A stretch of DNA of 64,000 nucleotides from JAVJQS01 sp040218815. GTDB lineage: Bacteria > Bacteroidota > Bacteroidia > Flavobacteriales_E > Vicingaceae. Position numbers and translations under genes: made by a program. Below, in pieces: positions 36,418-43,919 of the stretch. The stretch's first letter is position 1. Every line of letters begins with the position of its first letter. Location: contig JAVJQS010000006.1 in NCBI GenBank assembly GCA_040218815.1, positions 17,751 to 81,750 of the forward strand. The letters are read 5' to 3'. The notes under the pieces were generated by a model. The model made no database searches and had not been told where the DNA came from. It was given only the letters and a program-made list of their open reading frames with translations.

Positions 36418-37513
36418 CTTAGGTAATAAAGAGTTCGATTTTATTAGTAGTGATCTGAAATCACGAGGGATTGTTTCGGAGGATTTACGGGACAATCTCT
36501 TGGATCACATTTGTTGTATCATAGAAAATGAGATAACTGTTGAGGATGATTTTCAAGAATTCTATGAAGAAATACTTCCGCGATTTTTTGATAATGAATT
36601 GTCTGAAATACAGGTAGAAACCAACAATTTATTAAAATTTAAAAACTTTTATATCATGAAAAAAATATTGAAATTTTCGGGAATAGCCACCGCGGTGTTG
36701 ACCATACTGGGTGCCTTATTCAAAAGTATGCATTGGCCTGGAGCAGGAATTCTAATTATATTAGGAGGCTTCTTTTTTAGCATCGTTTTTATGCCATTGC
36801 TATTAATCATAAAGTTTAGAGATGACGAATCAAAGTCTGAAAAATATGTCTTTGGTTTTGGTTTATTGCTCGCCATTGGACTAATCACTGGATTACTTTT
36901 TAAAATTATGCACTGGCCGCATGCCAATAATCTTATGTTTTATTCTACTTTAATCTTCACCTTTTTATTTGTTCCCATTTATTTTATAACAGGTATTAAG
37001 CAGGCAGAAAAGAAATTCAATGTTGCAGTAAATTCGGTTTTAATGCTTGCCTGCGGAGGAATATTTTACTCCATGTTTGATATGAGCTATAGTAGAAAGT
37101 ATGTTCAGCTCATGGAACAAGAACATATCTATTTACACGAAAATGCAGAGAAACTAATGGCCTCCAATAATCGATTAGTGTCAGGGGGAGTTGAAGGGGG
37201 TGATGTTAATGAGTTTCATCAGCTAACTAAAGAATTAAATTCAAGCATTGAGGCTATAGCAGCGTGGATTACTAAGAGAAACTCTACCCGAGGAGTGCTT
37301 GAGATTTCTTCAGAAATTCAAGAAGAAATCTACCATTACAATTCACAATTGTCAGGTTTTAAACTAACTGAATTAGTCGCTATTGAAATTAATCCATTTG
37401 AACGATTACACGAACTAAAGCCTGAATTAGCGATGAGTGTGTTAGCTAGAGCCCAACAACAACTAGCTATAAACGAAAATTGTTACTTAACGGCTCAAAA
37501 AGTTAGGGAATAG
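36410..37513 (+). CDS. HAAS-like / GldL-type membrane partner of PadR
   Basis: A 367-residue protein. Residues 1-85 form a helical domain (SSDLKSRGIVSEDLRDNLLDH, then an acidic stretch) resembling the HAAS-type domains encoded next to PadR regulators in other bacteria. Two repeated membrane hairpins follow, each starting with FKxMHWPxA (FKSMHWPGAGILIILGG near 103 and FKIMHWPHANNLMF near 163). This is the motif of the T9SS motor protein GldL. A fifth hydrophobic segment lies near 205. The last 130 residues are a hydrophilic, probably helical domain. It is too different from GldL to be the motor. It probably senses envelope state and controls PadR; that is inference. Confidence 0.75.
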   Translation: MHSLGNKEFDFISSDLKSRGIVSEDLRDNLLDHICCIIENEITVEDDFQEFYEEILPRFFDNELSEIQVETNNLLKFKNFYIMKKILKFSGIATAVLTILGALFKSMHWPGAGILIILGGFFFSIVFMPLLLIIKFRDDESKSEKYVFGFGLLLAIGLITGLLFKIMHWPHANNLMFYSTLIFTFLFVPIYFITGIKQAEKKFNVAVNSVLMLACGGIFYSMFDMSYSRKYVQLMEQEHIYLHENAEKLMASNNRLVSGGVEGGDVNEFHQLTKELNSSIEAIAAWITKRNSTRGVLEISSEIQEEIYHYNSQLSGFKLTELVAIEINPFERLHELKPELAMSVLARAQQQLAINENCYLTAQKVRE

Positions 37514-37546
37514 TACCATTTTAGTTAAACAATGTTCTATCTCTAA

Positions 37547-37573
37547 AAAAGCTTCGAGTTCATCGAAGCTTTT
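37547..37573. terminator. Bidirectional intrinsic terminator
   Basis: Perfect 10-bp arms (37547-37556 and 37564-37573) with a 7-nt loop have A tracts on the left and T tracts on the right. The element serves the padR operon and possibly the convergent gene at 37676. Confidence 0.8.
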
Positions 37574-37675
37574 GCTTTTAGCTGAATTCCTTTATTATCC
37601 AAGCTATTTTCAAAAGTCAAAAATTAAAGAATGAACTATTCAGGTATTTATTTATTCAACTATTCAGAGATTAAA

Positions 37676-38221
37676 CTATAGCTTCACCTTAAGCCCTACA
37701 CTCATCAAAAAGCCATTAGAGTATATTGGTTCAGCAGGTAATTTATCGGCTGTTGCTCCAGTGCCTATTCCCCCTGCCTCTATGAAGTAGCAAAATCCAT
37801 CATAAAAATAAAATTCAAAGCCAAAAATACCATAACCTCCAATATCTAGATCACTTGAAGATATCTTAGAAGCTGGAAAAATCCCAATCACTCCACCTTC
37901 ACCATACAAGGCAATAGCATCGCTAATTTTATAACTTGCTGAAGAGAATCCCAACATGATGTTTGCATAAGGCTCCCAGTCAGTTTTAAATTCATCGTTC
38001 ACATATTCATTAAACATCGCGTTTGCTCGCAAACGAATACACATGGATTCATTAAAGAAGTTAGGACTTGAAAGATTCACCCCTAATCCAAAATCATTTT
38101 GATACTGATTGAGCTGAAATCCAAATCCTAAGCCACTCTTCTCTTCCGGTTGCGCTTTTACTTCACTTGAAAAAGATAAAACAATGCATAAGAGAATTAT
38201 CGATCTAATTTTATTTTTCAT
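37676..38221 (-). CDS. Small secreted beta-barrel-type protein
   Basis: A 181-residue protein with a signal peptide (about residues 1-23, ending SEVKAQ). Gly- and aromatic-rich amphipathic strands follow (GLGFGFQLNQYQNDFGLGVNL; YGIFGFEFYFYDGFCYFIEAGG) and the final strand is SNGFLMSVGLKVKL, the profile of an outer-membrane barrel. It lies 36 bp downstream of the 60-residue protein gene and is probably the last gene of the four-gene set starting at 39304. No known family is recognised. Confidence 0.7.
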   Translation of the reverse strand: MKNKIRSIILLCIVLSFSSEVKAQPEEKSGLGFGFQLNQYQNDFGLGVNLSSPNFFNESMCIRLRANAMFNEYVNDEFKTDWEPYANIMLGFSSASYKISDAIALYGEGGVIGIFPASKISSSDLDIGGYGIFGFEFYFYDGFCYFIEAGGIGTGATADKLPAEPIYSNGFLMSVGLKVKL

Positions 38222-38257
38222 TTTATATAGTTTTTAATTAAATTCAATTAGCTAAGA

Positions 38258-38440
38258 TCAGTTGCTTTTAAATCTTATCAGGGCCATGCCTAAAAAACCT
38301 ACACCCATTCCAATAGCACCTCCAACTTTTACGTTATTAAAGTACATTCCTATTCCTGCACCAATAAACATGCAGCCTACGAAGACTAGTCCCCCGATTG
38401 CAGCGCCATTTCCTTTTTTACTCTTTTCTTGATTCTCCAT
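38258..38440 (-). CDS. Small Gly-rich two-TM membrane protein
   Basis: A 60-residue protein. The hydrophilic basic N-terminus (MENQEKSKKGNG) is followed by two Gly-rich hydrophobic helices (AAIGGLVFVGCMFIGAGIGMY and VGGAIGMGVGFLGMALI) separated by FNNVK, then a basic end. GxxxG-type spacing suggests close helix packing. It lies 5 bp downstream of the winged-helix gene and is part of that operon. Such small proteins next to regulators may act as membrane sensors or anti-regulators, but there is no direct evidence here. Confidence 0.7.
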   Translation of the reverse strand: MENQEKSKKGNGAAIGGLVFVGCMFIGAGIGMYFNNVKVGGAIGMGVGFLGMALIRFKSN

Positions 38441-38445
38441 GATTT

Positions 38446-38730
38446 CTATTTATTAATATAAGTTTTTAAATGTTTCACATAGTCTTCAAATGCACCAACT
38501 CCTTTTTGCGTAATTGAACAAGTCGTTAGCGGACGTTTTCCTTTAAAGGATTTTTTAATGGTGATATAGCCTGCTTTTTCTAATTTATCTAACTGAACAC
38601 TCAGATTTCCAGCTGTAGCTTCCGTTTTTTCCTTTATAAACACAAAATCTGCTGACTCCAATCCAATCAAAAGAGAAACCACCGCTAGCCTTAACTGGGA
38701 GTGCAATATGGGATTTAAGGGCTTAAACAT
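38446..38730 (-). CDS. Winged-helix transcriptional regulator (HTH_27 type)
   Basis: A 94-residue stand-alone winged-helix protein. It starts FKPLNPILHSQLRLAVVSLL, the usual opening of this ArsR/MarR-like family. The recognition helix lies in TAGNLSVQLDKLEKAGYI (about 38-55) and the wing in KGKRPLTTCSITQKG (about 62-76). It overlaps the upstream membrane protein gene by 8 bp (ATGTTTAA on the minus strand). Autoregulation is likely by analogy with other regulator/membrane-protein pairs, but no operator is obvious. Confidence 0.88.
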   Translation of the reverse strand: MFKPLNPILHSQLRLAVVSLLIGLESADFVFIKEKTEATAGNLSVQLDKLEKAGYITIKKSFKGKRPLTTCSITQKGVGAFEDYVKHLKTYINK

Positions 38731-39304
38731 TTTCTTCCTTTTTAGCTGCTAATAGGTGTCCGGGAATTAAATAAGAGACTACAATTGCTGTCGCTAATAA
38801 AATAAGTTGATCTGAGAAGTTCACATAAACCGCAATAGAACCAATTACCCAACAGGCAATGCCTCCAATAACTAAGGGTTTAAATTTTAGGATTCCTCCA
38901 CTAACAAATGTTCCAATACCATAAAGGAAGATGAGAATGGGGTATGCCACCAATGGTCCTAGTTTAATCATTGCAATTAATACAACAAATAAGGTAATCC
39001 CAACAGCTCCCCATAAATAACCCATTGCACGATCGACATACGTTTTTATAGTAGCCTTTTTCTCTTGTCTAAACCCAACTATTCCACTAATTATTCCACC
39101 AAGCGCCATTAAAATAGGCCATGCAATCCAATGATTTTGATAGCTGGTATAATTAAGCAATATAAAATGGCAGGCTGCTGCTATAAGTACTAACCAGCCC
39201 CAAATCAAATAATAAATACTGCCTTCACTAGCTTTAACCTTAGCACTTGCAATCATTTCTTCAATCAATTTCAATTGTTTTTCACCTGTATTTTGTGTTT
39301 CCAT
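38723..39304 (-). CDS. Polytopic membrane protein paired with the winged-helix regulator
   Basis: A 193-residue protein. The N-terminal cytoplasmic helix (GEKQLKLIEEMIASAKVKAS, about residues 7-26) is followed by about six hydrophobic segments: about 30-50, 57-76, 93-112, 115-135, 138-158 and 162-180. A short charged tail ends it. It is the first gene of an operon with the winged-helix regulator (8-bp overlap) and the 60-residue protein. Similar membrane protein/HTH_27 pairs are frequent in Bacteroidota; the signal they sense is not known. Confidence 0.78.
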   Translation of the reverse strand: METQNTGEKQLKLIEEMIASAKVKASEGSIYYLIWGWLVLIAAACHFILLNYTSYQNHWIAWPILMALGGIISGIVGFRQEKKATIKTYVDRAMGYLWGAVGITLFVVLIAMIKLGPLVAYPILIFLYGIGTFVSGGILKFKPLVIGGIACWVIGSIAVYVNFSDQLILLATAIVVSYLIPGHLLAAKKEENV

Positions 39305-39363
39305 AACTTATAAATTTATTGCAAATATAAAGTAGTTTATAACATAAACCAAATAATTCTAAA

Positions 39364-39390
39364 AAAAAGGAATGTAATGCATTCCTTTTT
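39364..39390 (-). terminator. Intrinsic terminator of sucC
   Basis: On the minus strand, after the sucC stop codon, AAAAAGGAATG pairs with CATTCCTTTTT around a 5-nt loop and the 3' arm runs into T residues. The arms are perfect. Confidence 0.8.
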
Positions 39391-39399
39391 TAAATTCGA

Positions 39400-40590
39400 T
39401 TAAGCTAAAACCTCTTTTACTTGATCTGCAGCTTCTTGTAACAAAATAGCTGAATGAACCTTCAATCCCGATTCATCAATAATTTTCTTTGCCTCCTCAG
39501 CATTGGTTCCCTGTAATCGAACAATAATCGGAACAGGAATCTCACCAATATTTTTATAGGCATCCACTACTCCTTGCGCAACCCTGTCGCAACGAACAAT
39601 TCCACCAAAAATATTAACAAGAATGGCTTCAACATTTGGATCTTTTAAAATGATTCTAAATGCTTTTTCAACACGCTCTGCATTAGCTGTACCTCCAACA
39701 TCTAGAAAGTTAGCTGGATTTCCACCGCTTAACTTAATAATGTCCATTGTTGCCATTGCCAAGCCCGCTCCATTTACCATGCAGCCAACATTACCGTCTA
39801 AGTTAACAAAGTTTAGTCCTGCTTCACCTGCTTCAACTTCAGTAGCGTCCTCTTCTCGCTTATCACGCATTTCTGCTAAATCCTTGTGACGGTATAAAGC
39901 ATTGTCATCTAAAGTTACTTTAGAATCAACCGCTATAATTTTTTCATCTGATGTTTTTAAAACCGGATTGATTTCAAATAAACTTGAATCCATTTGCTCG
40001 TAGGCTTTGTATAATGAAAAAACAAACTTTGTCATTTCTTTAAACGCCTGACCTGAAAGCCCTAGGTTAAATGCAATCTTACGTGCTTGAAAACCTTGTA
40101 AGCCAACTGCTGGGTCAATTTCTTCATGAAAAATAAGGTGAGGAGTCTTTTCAGCTACTGCTTCAATGTCCATTCCACCTTCAGTAGAATACATGATCAT
40201 GTTTTTACCAGTTCCCCGATTAAGCAATACACTCATGTAATATTCTTCAGTTTCATTTTCCCCTGGATAATATACATCTTGAGCAACTAACACTTGGTGT
40301 ACTTTTTTCCCTTCGGCTGAAGTTTGTGGAGTAACCAATTGCATACCGATGATTTCACCTGCTATCTTTTTTACCTCATCTAAAGATTTTGCCAACTTCA
40401 CTCCACCGCCTTTTCCTCGTCCTCCGGCGTGAACCTGAGCTTTTATAACCCACCATTCAGTTCCTGTTTGCTCAGTCAGTTTTTTAGCCGCTTCTACTGC
40501 TTCATCAGCAGTTTGAGCAACAATTCCTTCTTGTATGGCAACGCCATAACTCTTCAATGTTTCTTTTGCTTGATATTCGTGAATATTCAT
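39400..40590 (-). CDS. sucC: Succinyl-CoA synthetase, beta subunit (ADP-forming)
   Basis: A 396-residue ATP-grasp enzyme, normal length for SucC, which forms succinate, ATP and CoA from succinyl-CoA together with SucD. It has MNIHEYQAKETLKSYGV at the start and the Gly-rich GGRGKGGGVKLAKS loop (about 54-67). Conserved DGNVGCMVNGAGLAMATMD lies near 259-277 and LNVFGGI-like VNIFGGIVRCD near 325-335. The alpha subunit gene is not adjacent. Transcription is from its own promoter and ends at the terminator beyond the stop codon. The enzyme fits MeaB and acyl-CoA carboxylase as the succinyl-CoA outlet, which is inference. Confidence 0.96.
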   Translation of the reverse strand: MNIHEYQAKETLKSYGVAIQEGIVAQTADEAVEAAKKLTEQTGTEWWVIKAQVHAGGRGKGGGVKLAKSLDEVKKIAGEIIGMQLVTPQTSAEGKKVHQVLVAQDVYYPGENETEEYYMSVLLNRGTGKNMIMYSTEGGMDIEAVAEKTPHLIFHEEIDPAVGLQGFQARKIAFNLGLSGQAFKEMTKFVFSLYKAYEQMDSSLFEINPVLKTSDEKIIAVDSKVTLDDNALYRHKDLAEMRDKREEDATEVEAGEAGLNFVNLDGNVGCMVNGAGLAMATMDIIKLSGGNPANFLDVGGTANAERVEKAFRIILKDPNVEAILVNIFGGIVRCDRVAQGVVDAYKNIGEIPVPIIVRLQGTNAEEAKKIIDESGLKVHSAILLQEAADQVKEVLA

Positions 40591-40616
40591 CCGATTATTT
40601 TTTCATTTATGGTTTT

Positions 40617-40624
40617 CAAAAGTA
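40617..40624 (-). promoter_or_regulatory. Predicted sucC -7 box
   Basis: On the minus strand this reads TACTTTTG, an exact TAnnTTTG match 26 bp upstream of the start codon. A TTTG lies 13 bp further upstream, too close for the usual -33 spacing. Confidence 0.42.
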
Positions 40625-40703
40625 GTCCTTTTACACTCAAATAAAAAGCATTTAATTCATCTAAAATTTGTGGATTCTTTACTTTAGCTAAAATTTAATC
40701 GGA

Positions 40704-41354
40704 TTGATAACAGCACAAAATATTCATAAAAGTTACGAAGATCTTGAGGTACTCAAGGGAGTTGACATTACCATAGAAGAAGCTGAAATTGTTTCGATTG
40801 TCGGAAGTTCAGGAGCAGGAAAAACAACCTTGCTTCAAGTTCTAGGAACCCTAAGTTCTACTGACAAGGGAAAGGTGTTGTATGACAATGTCGAAATCAC
40901 AAGCTTCTCAACAAATAAATTAGCTGAATTTCGAAACAGAAACATCGGGTTTGTTTTTCAATTTCATCACCTTCTAGCAGAATTCAATGCACTAGAAAAC
41001 GTGATGATGCCTGCACTTATAAAAGGAGATTCTAAGAAAACAGCTGAGCAGAAAGGGCGACAGATTTTAGATCGATTGGGTTTAAGTAAACGAATGACGC
41101 ACAAACCATCAGAGCTTTCAGGAGGAGAGCAACAACGTGTTGCTACGGCGCGAGCACTTATAAATAACCCTAAGGTGATTTTTGCAGATGAGCCTTCTGG
41201 TAATTTGGACAGTAAAAATGCCGAGCAATTACACAACTTATTTTTTGAGTTAAGAAAAGAGTTTCAGCAAGCCTTTGTTATTGTCACTCATGACAATCAG
41301 TTAGCCGACCTTTGTGATAAGAAGTATGTAATGGAGGATGGACTGATTATTTGA
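40704..41354 (+). CDS. lolD: ABC transporter ATP-binding protein, LolD-like
   Basis: A 216-residue ABC ATPase of the MacB/LolD group. Walker A is GSSGAGKTTLL (about residues 34-44), the Q-loop region FVFQFHHLLAEFNALENVM matches lipoprotein-release ATPases, the signature is LSGGEQQRVA (about 139-148) and Walker B is VIFADEPSGNLD. It would power a LolCE-type permease that frees lipoproteins from the inner membrane. No permease gene is adjacent, although an FtsX/MacB-type permease lies at 55684. The start is TTG, which gives the family N-terminus MITAQNIHKSYEDLEVL. The LolD assignment rather than a general MacB-type ATPase is probable but not certain. Confidence 0.82.
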   Translation: MITAQNIHKSYEDLEVLKGVDITIEEAEIVSIVGSSGAGKTTLLQVLGTLSSTDKGKVLYDNVEITSFSTNKLAEFRNRNIGFVFQFHHLLAEFNALENVMMPALIKGDSKKTAEQKGRQILDRLGLSKRMTHKPSELSGGEQQRVATARALINNPKVIFADEPSGNLDSKNAEQLHNLFFELRKEFQQAFVIVTHDNQLADLCDKKYVMEDGLII

Positions 41355-41406
41355 TCATGGCAACTGTAAGCTTCAATTATCCATTATCATTTGTCAATTA
41401 TCAATT

Positions 41407-41450
41407 AAAAAAAGCCCTGCTTCTACATTCGTAAAAACAGGACTTTTTTA
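41407..41450 (-). terminator. Intrinsic terminator of the RNase P RNA gene
   Basis: On the minus strand AAAAGTCCTG pairs with CAGGGCTTTT (one G-U pair) and a T run follows, just beyond the 3' end of rnpB. On the plus strand the same hairpin has one C-A mismatch but may also end the lolD-like transcript. Confidence 0.75.
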
Positions 41451-41455
41451 TAAAT

Positions 41456-41790
41456 AAATAAATCTATAAGCCAGATTCTGTTTTCGATAAAAATCGAAAT
41501 TCTATCATTTATCTAAGCAGTCTACCCTCCGAAAGAGCGAGCAACTCTAATTTCGGTTTATTTGACCTTGCAGCCCAAAAGGTTTTCTTAGCCTCATTGG
41601 TTACCCGTTGAGCGGTGAGCTCTTACCTCGCCTTTTCACCCTTATCCGCCTGAGGCGGACGGTTTATTTTCTGTAGCACTATCTGTTATCACCTAAGAAG
41701 TGACACCCTTATTTTCATAAGGTATGGCGCTCTTTGCTGTCCGGACTTTCCTCTTTCTGAATTAACAAAAAGCGATAGAACGATTTATTC
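41456..41790 (-). ncRNA. rnpB: RNase P RNA (bacterial type A)
   Basis: On the minus strand the 5' region contains GAGGAAAGTCCGGACAGC, the hallmark near the start of RNase P RNA. The 3' region ends in AACAGAATCTGGCTTATAGA, which is also diagnostic. The terminal helix P1 is seen as an exact 8-bp match between 41457-41464 and 41782-41789, which sets the ends and gives about 335 nt. The catalytic RNA trims tRNA 5' leaders. A 15-bp palindrome (41645-41659) forms an added stem inside it. This RNA fills most of the 500-bp gap between the lolD-like and Smr genes. Confidence 0.95.
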
Positions 41791-41854
41791 TCTGCAAAGT
41801 TATGCTAAAAATTAGTTTTAACCTTTCACACTTTCAGTGAGCCACAATGCTGTT

Positions 41855-42409
41855 TTACTTAACATCCTTAAACTGATGAATAATGACTTCGGTTGCTCCT
41901 GATCCAAAATGATTATATGATCCATCAAAGTATTCCACTGTAGGATATTTGGAACTGAGTAAGGCTCTTAATTGCTCACGCAATATTCCCTTGCCTACAC
42001 CATGTACAAAAACTAATTGTCGAATTCGTTTTACACCTGCAGTAGCCAATACTTGTTGCACGTAATCTAATTGATAGCTCAAGATATCGTGGAGTGTTTC
42101 AAAGTTTTTATTTGGCGCTAGCTCTTCAATGTGTAAATCAATCACTGGTTTTTTCCCAATCAATTGAATAAGCTTTCTTATCGGAAACTCACCAGTTAGT
42201 TCAACCGATTGCTCCAACTCTAGTTCAAGCTTTTTTCGTTCAAATTCTACCAATCCACCATCCCCAATTTTGAGCAATTGGCTTTTTTCGTAAGTGTATT
42301 CAAAACCGTCTTCACAGCAAACTACTACCAAAGTATTGTCGACTGAAAGAACTTCTCCTTTTAAGGCCTCATCAATTACTTCTACTCGGTCACCAGGACT
42401 TAAATCCAT
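41855..42409 (-). CDS. Smr domain protein (MutS2-type C-terminus)
   Basis: A 184-residue protein. An N-terminal KOW/Tudor-like beta domain (about residues 1-48, LSPGDRVEVIDEALKGEVL) is followed by a linker and a C-terminal Smr domain. The Smr motifs are IDLHIEEL (about 89-96), the DLH version of the nuclease site, and VFVHGVGKGILREQLRALL (about 132-150), the HGxGxG loop. Smr domains are known endonucleases acting on branched DNA or on RNA during ribosome rescue. The whole protein resembles a MutS2 with the ATPase part missing, as in the usual DUF2027-Smr proteins of Bacteroidota. Confidence 0.87.
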   Translation of the reverse strand: MDLSPGDRVEVIDEALKGEVLSVDNTLVVVCCEDGFEYTYEKSQLLKIGDGGLVEFERKKLELELEQSVELTGEFPIRKLIQLIGKKPVIDLHIEELAPNKNFETLHDILSYQLDYVQQVLATAGVKRIRQLVFVHGVGKGILREQLRALLSSKYPTVEYFDGSYNHFGSGATEVIIHQFKDVK

Positions 42410-42456
42410 TTAATTATTGATTATTTTGCAAAAGTATTCATTGATTTATAAACTAA

Positions 42457-43020
42457 ATGGAAGAATCAAAAAACCCTTGGAAAACACTCTCCACGAAAAA
42501 AGTATATGAAAATGATTGGATTCTTATAGAACATCATGAAGTGCTAAACCCAAGTAATAACCCTGGAGTCTACGGTAAAATCCATTTTAAAAATAAAGCG
42601 GTAGGGATTATCCCAGTTGATAAAGATGGCAATACATGGCTGGTTGGGCAGTACCGCTATCCTCTTGAAAAATTTTCTTGGGAAATACCTGAAGGGGGAA
42701 GCAAACTGGCAGACAAGCCAATTGATTCTGCAAAAAGAGAATTAGAAGAAGAAACAGGGATTTCAGCTTCTCAGTGGACTTTACTCCAAGAAATACATAC
42801 CAGTAACTCAGTTACTAACGAGCATGGCTTAATTTATTTAGCACAACAACTTCATTTTGGCAAAGCTCACCCTGATGACAATGAAGACCTAACAATTAAA
42901 AAGCTTCATCTCTCTGAAGCCTTGGCAATGGTTTTAGAAGGAACTATTACAGATAGCTTAAGCATTGCCGGATTATTAAGCCTTAAACAAAAACATCCAC
43001 AATTGTTTGATCAAAAATAG
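42457..43020 (+). CDS. Nudix hydrolase, ADP-ribose pyrophosphatase-like
   Basis: A 187-residue Nudix protein. After a strand-rich start the Nudix box reads G-x5-D-x7-RELEEETGI (about residues 77-99). It matches the consensus G-x5-E-x7-REUxEExGU except for Asp in place of the first Glu; the metal-binding REL-EE core is intact. The preceding WLVGQYRYP and SWEIPEGG segments are typical of the ADP-ribose / sugar-nucleotide pyrophosphatase branch. The likely reaction is ADP-ribose to AMP plus ribose 5-phosphate. The 3' end overlaps the DUF2279 gene on the other strand by 10 bp. Confidence 0.88.
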   Translation: MEESKNPWKTLSTKKVYENDWILIEHHEVLNPSNNPGVYGKIHFKNKAVGIIPVDKDGNTWLVGQYRYPLEKFSWEIPEGGSKLADKPIDSAKRELEEETGISASQWTLLQEIHTSNSVTNEHGLIYLAQQLHFGKAHPDDNEDLTIKKLHLSEALAMVLEGTITDSLSIAGLLSLKQKHPQLFDQK

Positions 43021-43910
43021 AGCCAATGAAAGCTGGAAGTTCCATTTCCATTTAATTCCAAAGTTGGGGCTGGGACTTTAATACAATTGGCTAACTTAAA
43101 AATAGTCTTTAGCCATTTTTTATTGGTTTCAATGCGCTCGAAGTCTATGTCTAAACTTATATAATACTGACGGTAACTTTTTATGCCTTCGAATGTTTGA
43201 GTATTATTAGCAAACACCATTCCTTCCCCTCCATAACCAAAAGCGATATTTAACCATTTTGGTTCTATTTTTTTATACACTCCATTGAGGTTTAACGAAG
43301 CCCAATACGTCTGCCCATTATAATCTTTAAAAGCTCCTTGCAATTCATTTTCCCCTAATGTATTTGGTCGAAGTTCTCTATAATCAGATGGGTGAAAAGA
43401 GTATTTAATTTGTAAAACCTGTTTCTCAAATAACAGTTGTTGAGCTAAAAATATTCCTGATCCAATTGTATTGGCTGCCATATCACCCCAAGAAAAACCC
43501 CACTCAGCACTAAAGCCATCAAAAACCTCTATTGCAGTTAAGAATGTAAAGGATGTAGCTGCACTAACCACTGCTAGCTTTTTATTTGCAGTAGAGTTAT
43601 TTCCATTTAAAGCAGCATAGTTTAATTTACTTAAAGTAAAGCCAGAATAGATATGTCCTGCTTTATCAACTTGCAGCCATTGGCCGTTATCATTAAAGGT
43701 ATGAAATGAACTTCTAGGATAATCGGAGTACCACAATTCATTTAGTGCAATAAGAGATCCCGTATAAACGACTCCCCCATAGATATAAATTTTTTTTTGC
43801 CTCTTCTGACTTATAGTATCATCGAGTTGGGCAATTGCTGGTTTAGAGGCTAACAGCCAAATAGATATTAAAAAGAGCGTATTAAAACTAAATAAACACC
43901 TCCATTTCAT
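43011..43910 (-). CDS. DUF2279 family periplasmic/outer-membrane protein
   Basis: A 299-residue protein with an N-terminal signal sequence or anchor (about residues 1-27, ending SKPAIAQ). The DUF2279 pattern follows: VDKAGHIYSGFTLSKLNYAA (about 82-101), DGFSAEWGFSWGDMAANTIG (about 135-154) and a strand-rich C-terminal half. DUF2279 is a Bacteroidota protein of unknown role, often predicted to be a membrane-associated lipoprotein-like protein. The gene lies 9 bp downstream of the tandem M4 peptidase pair on the same strand, so it is probably in their transcript. A part in secretion or anchoring can only be guessed. Confidence 0.82.
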   Translation of the reverse strand: MKWRCLFSFNTLFLISIWLLASKPAIAQLDDTISQKRQKKIYIYGGVVYTGSLIALNELWYSDYPRSSFHTFNDNGQWLQVDKAGHIYSGFTLSKLNYAALNGNNSTANKKLAVVSAATSFTFLTAIEVFDGFSAEWGFSWGDMAANTIGSGIFLAQQLLFEKQVLQIKYSFHPSDYRELRPNTLGENELQGAFKDYNGQTYWASLNLNGVYKKIEPKWLNIAFGYGGEGMVFANNTQTFEGIKSYRQYYISLDIDFERIETNKKWLKTIFKLANCIKVPAPTLELNGNGTSSFHWLYF

Positions 43911-43919
43911 GACTTCGAG

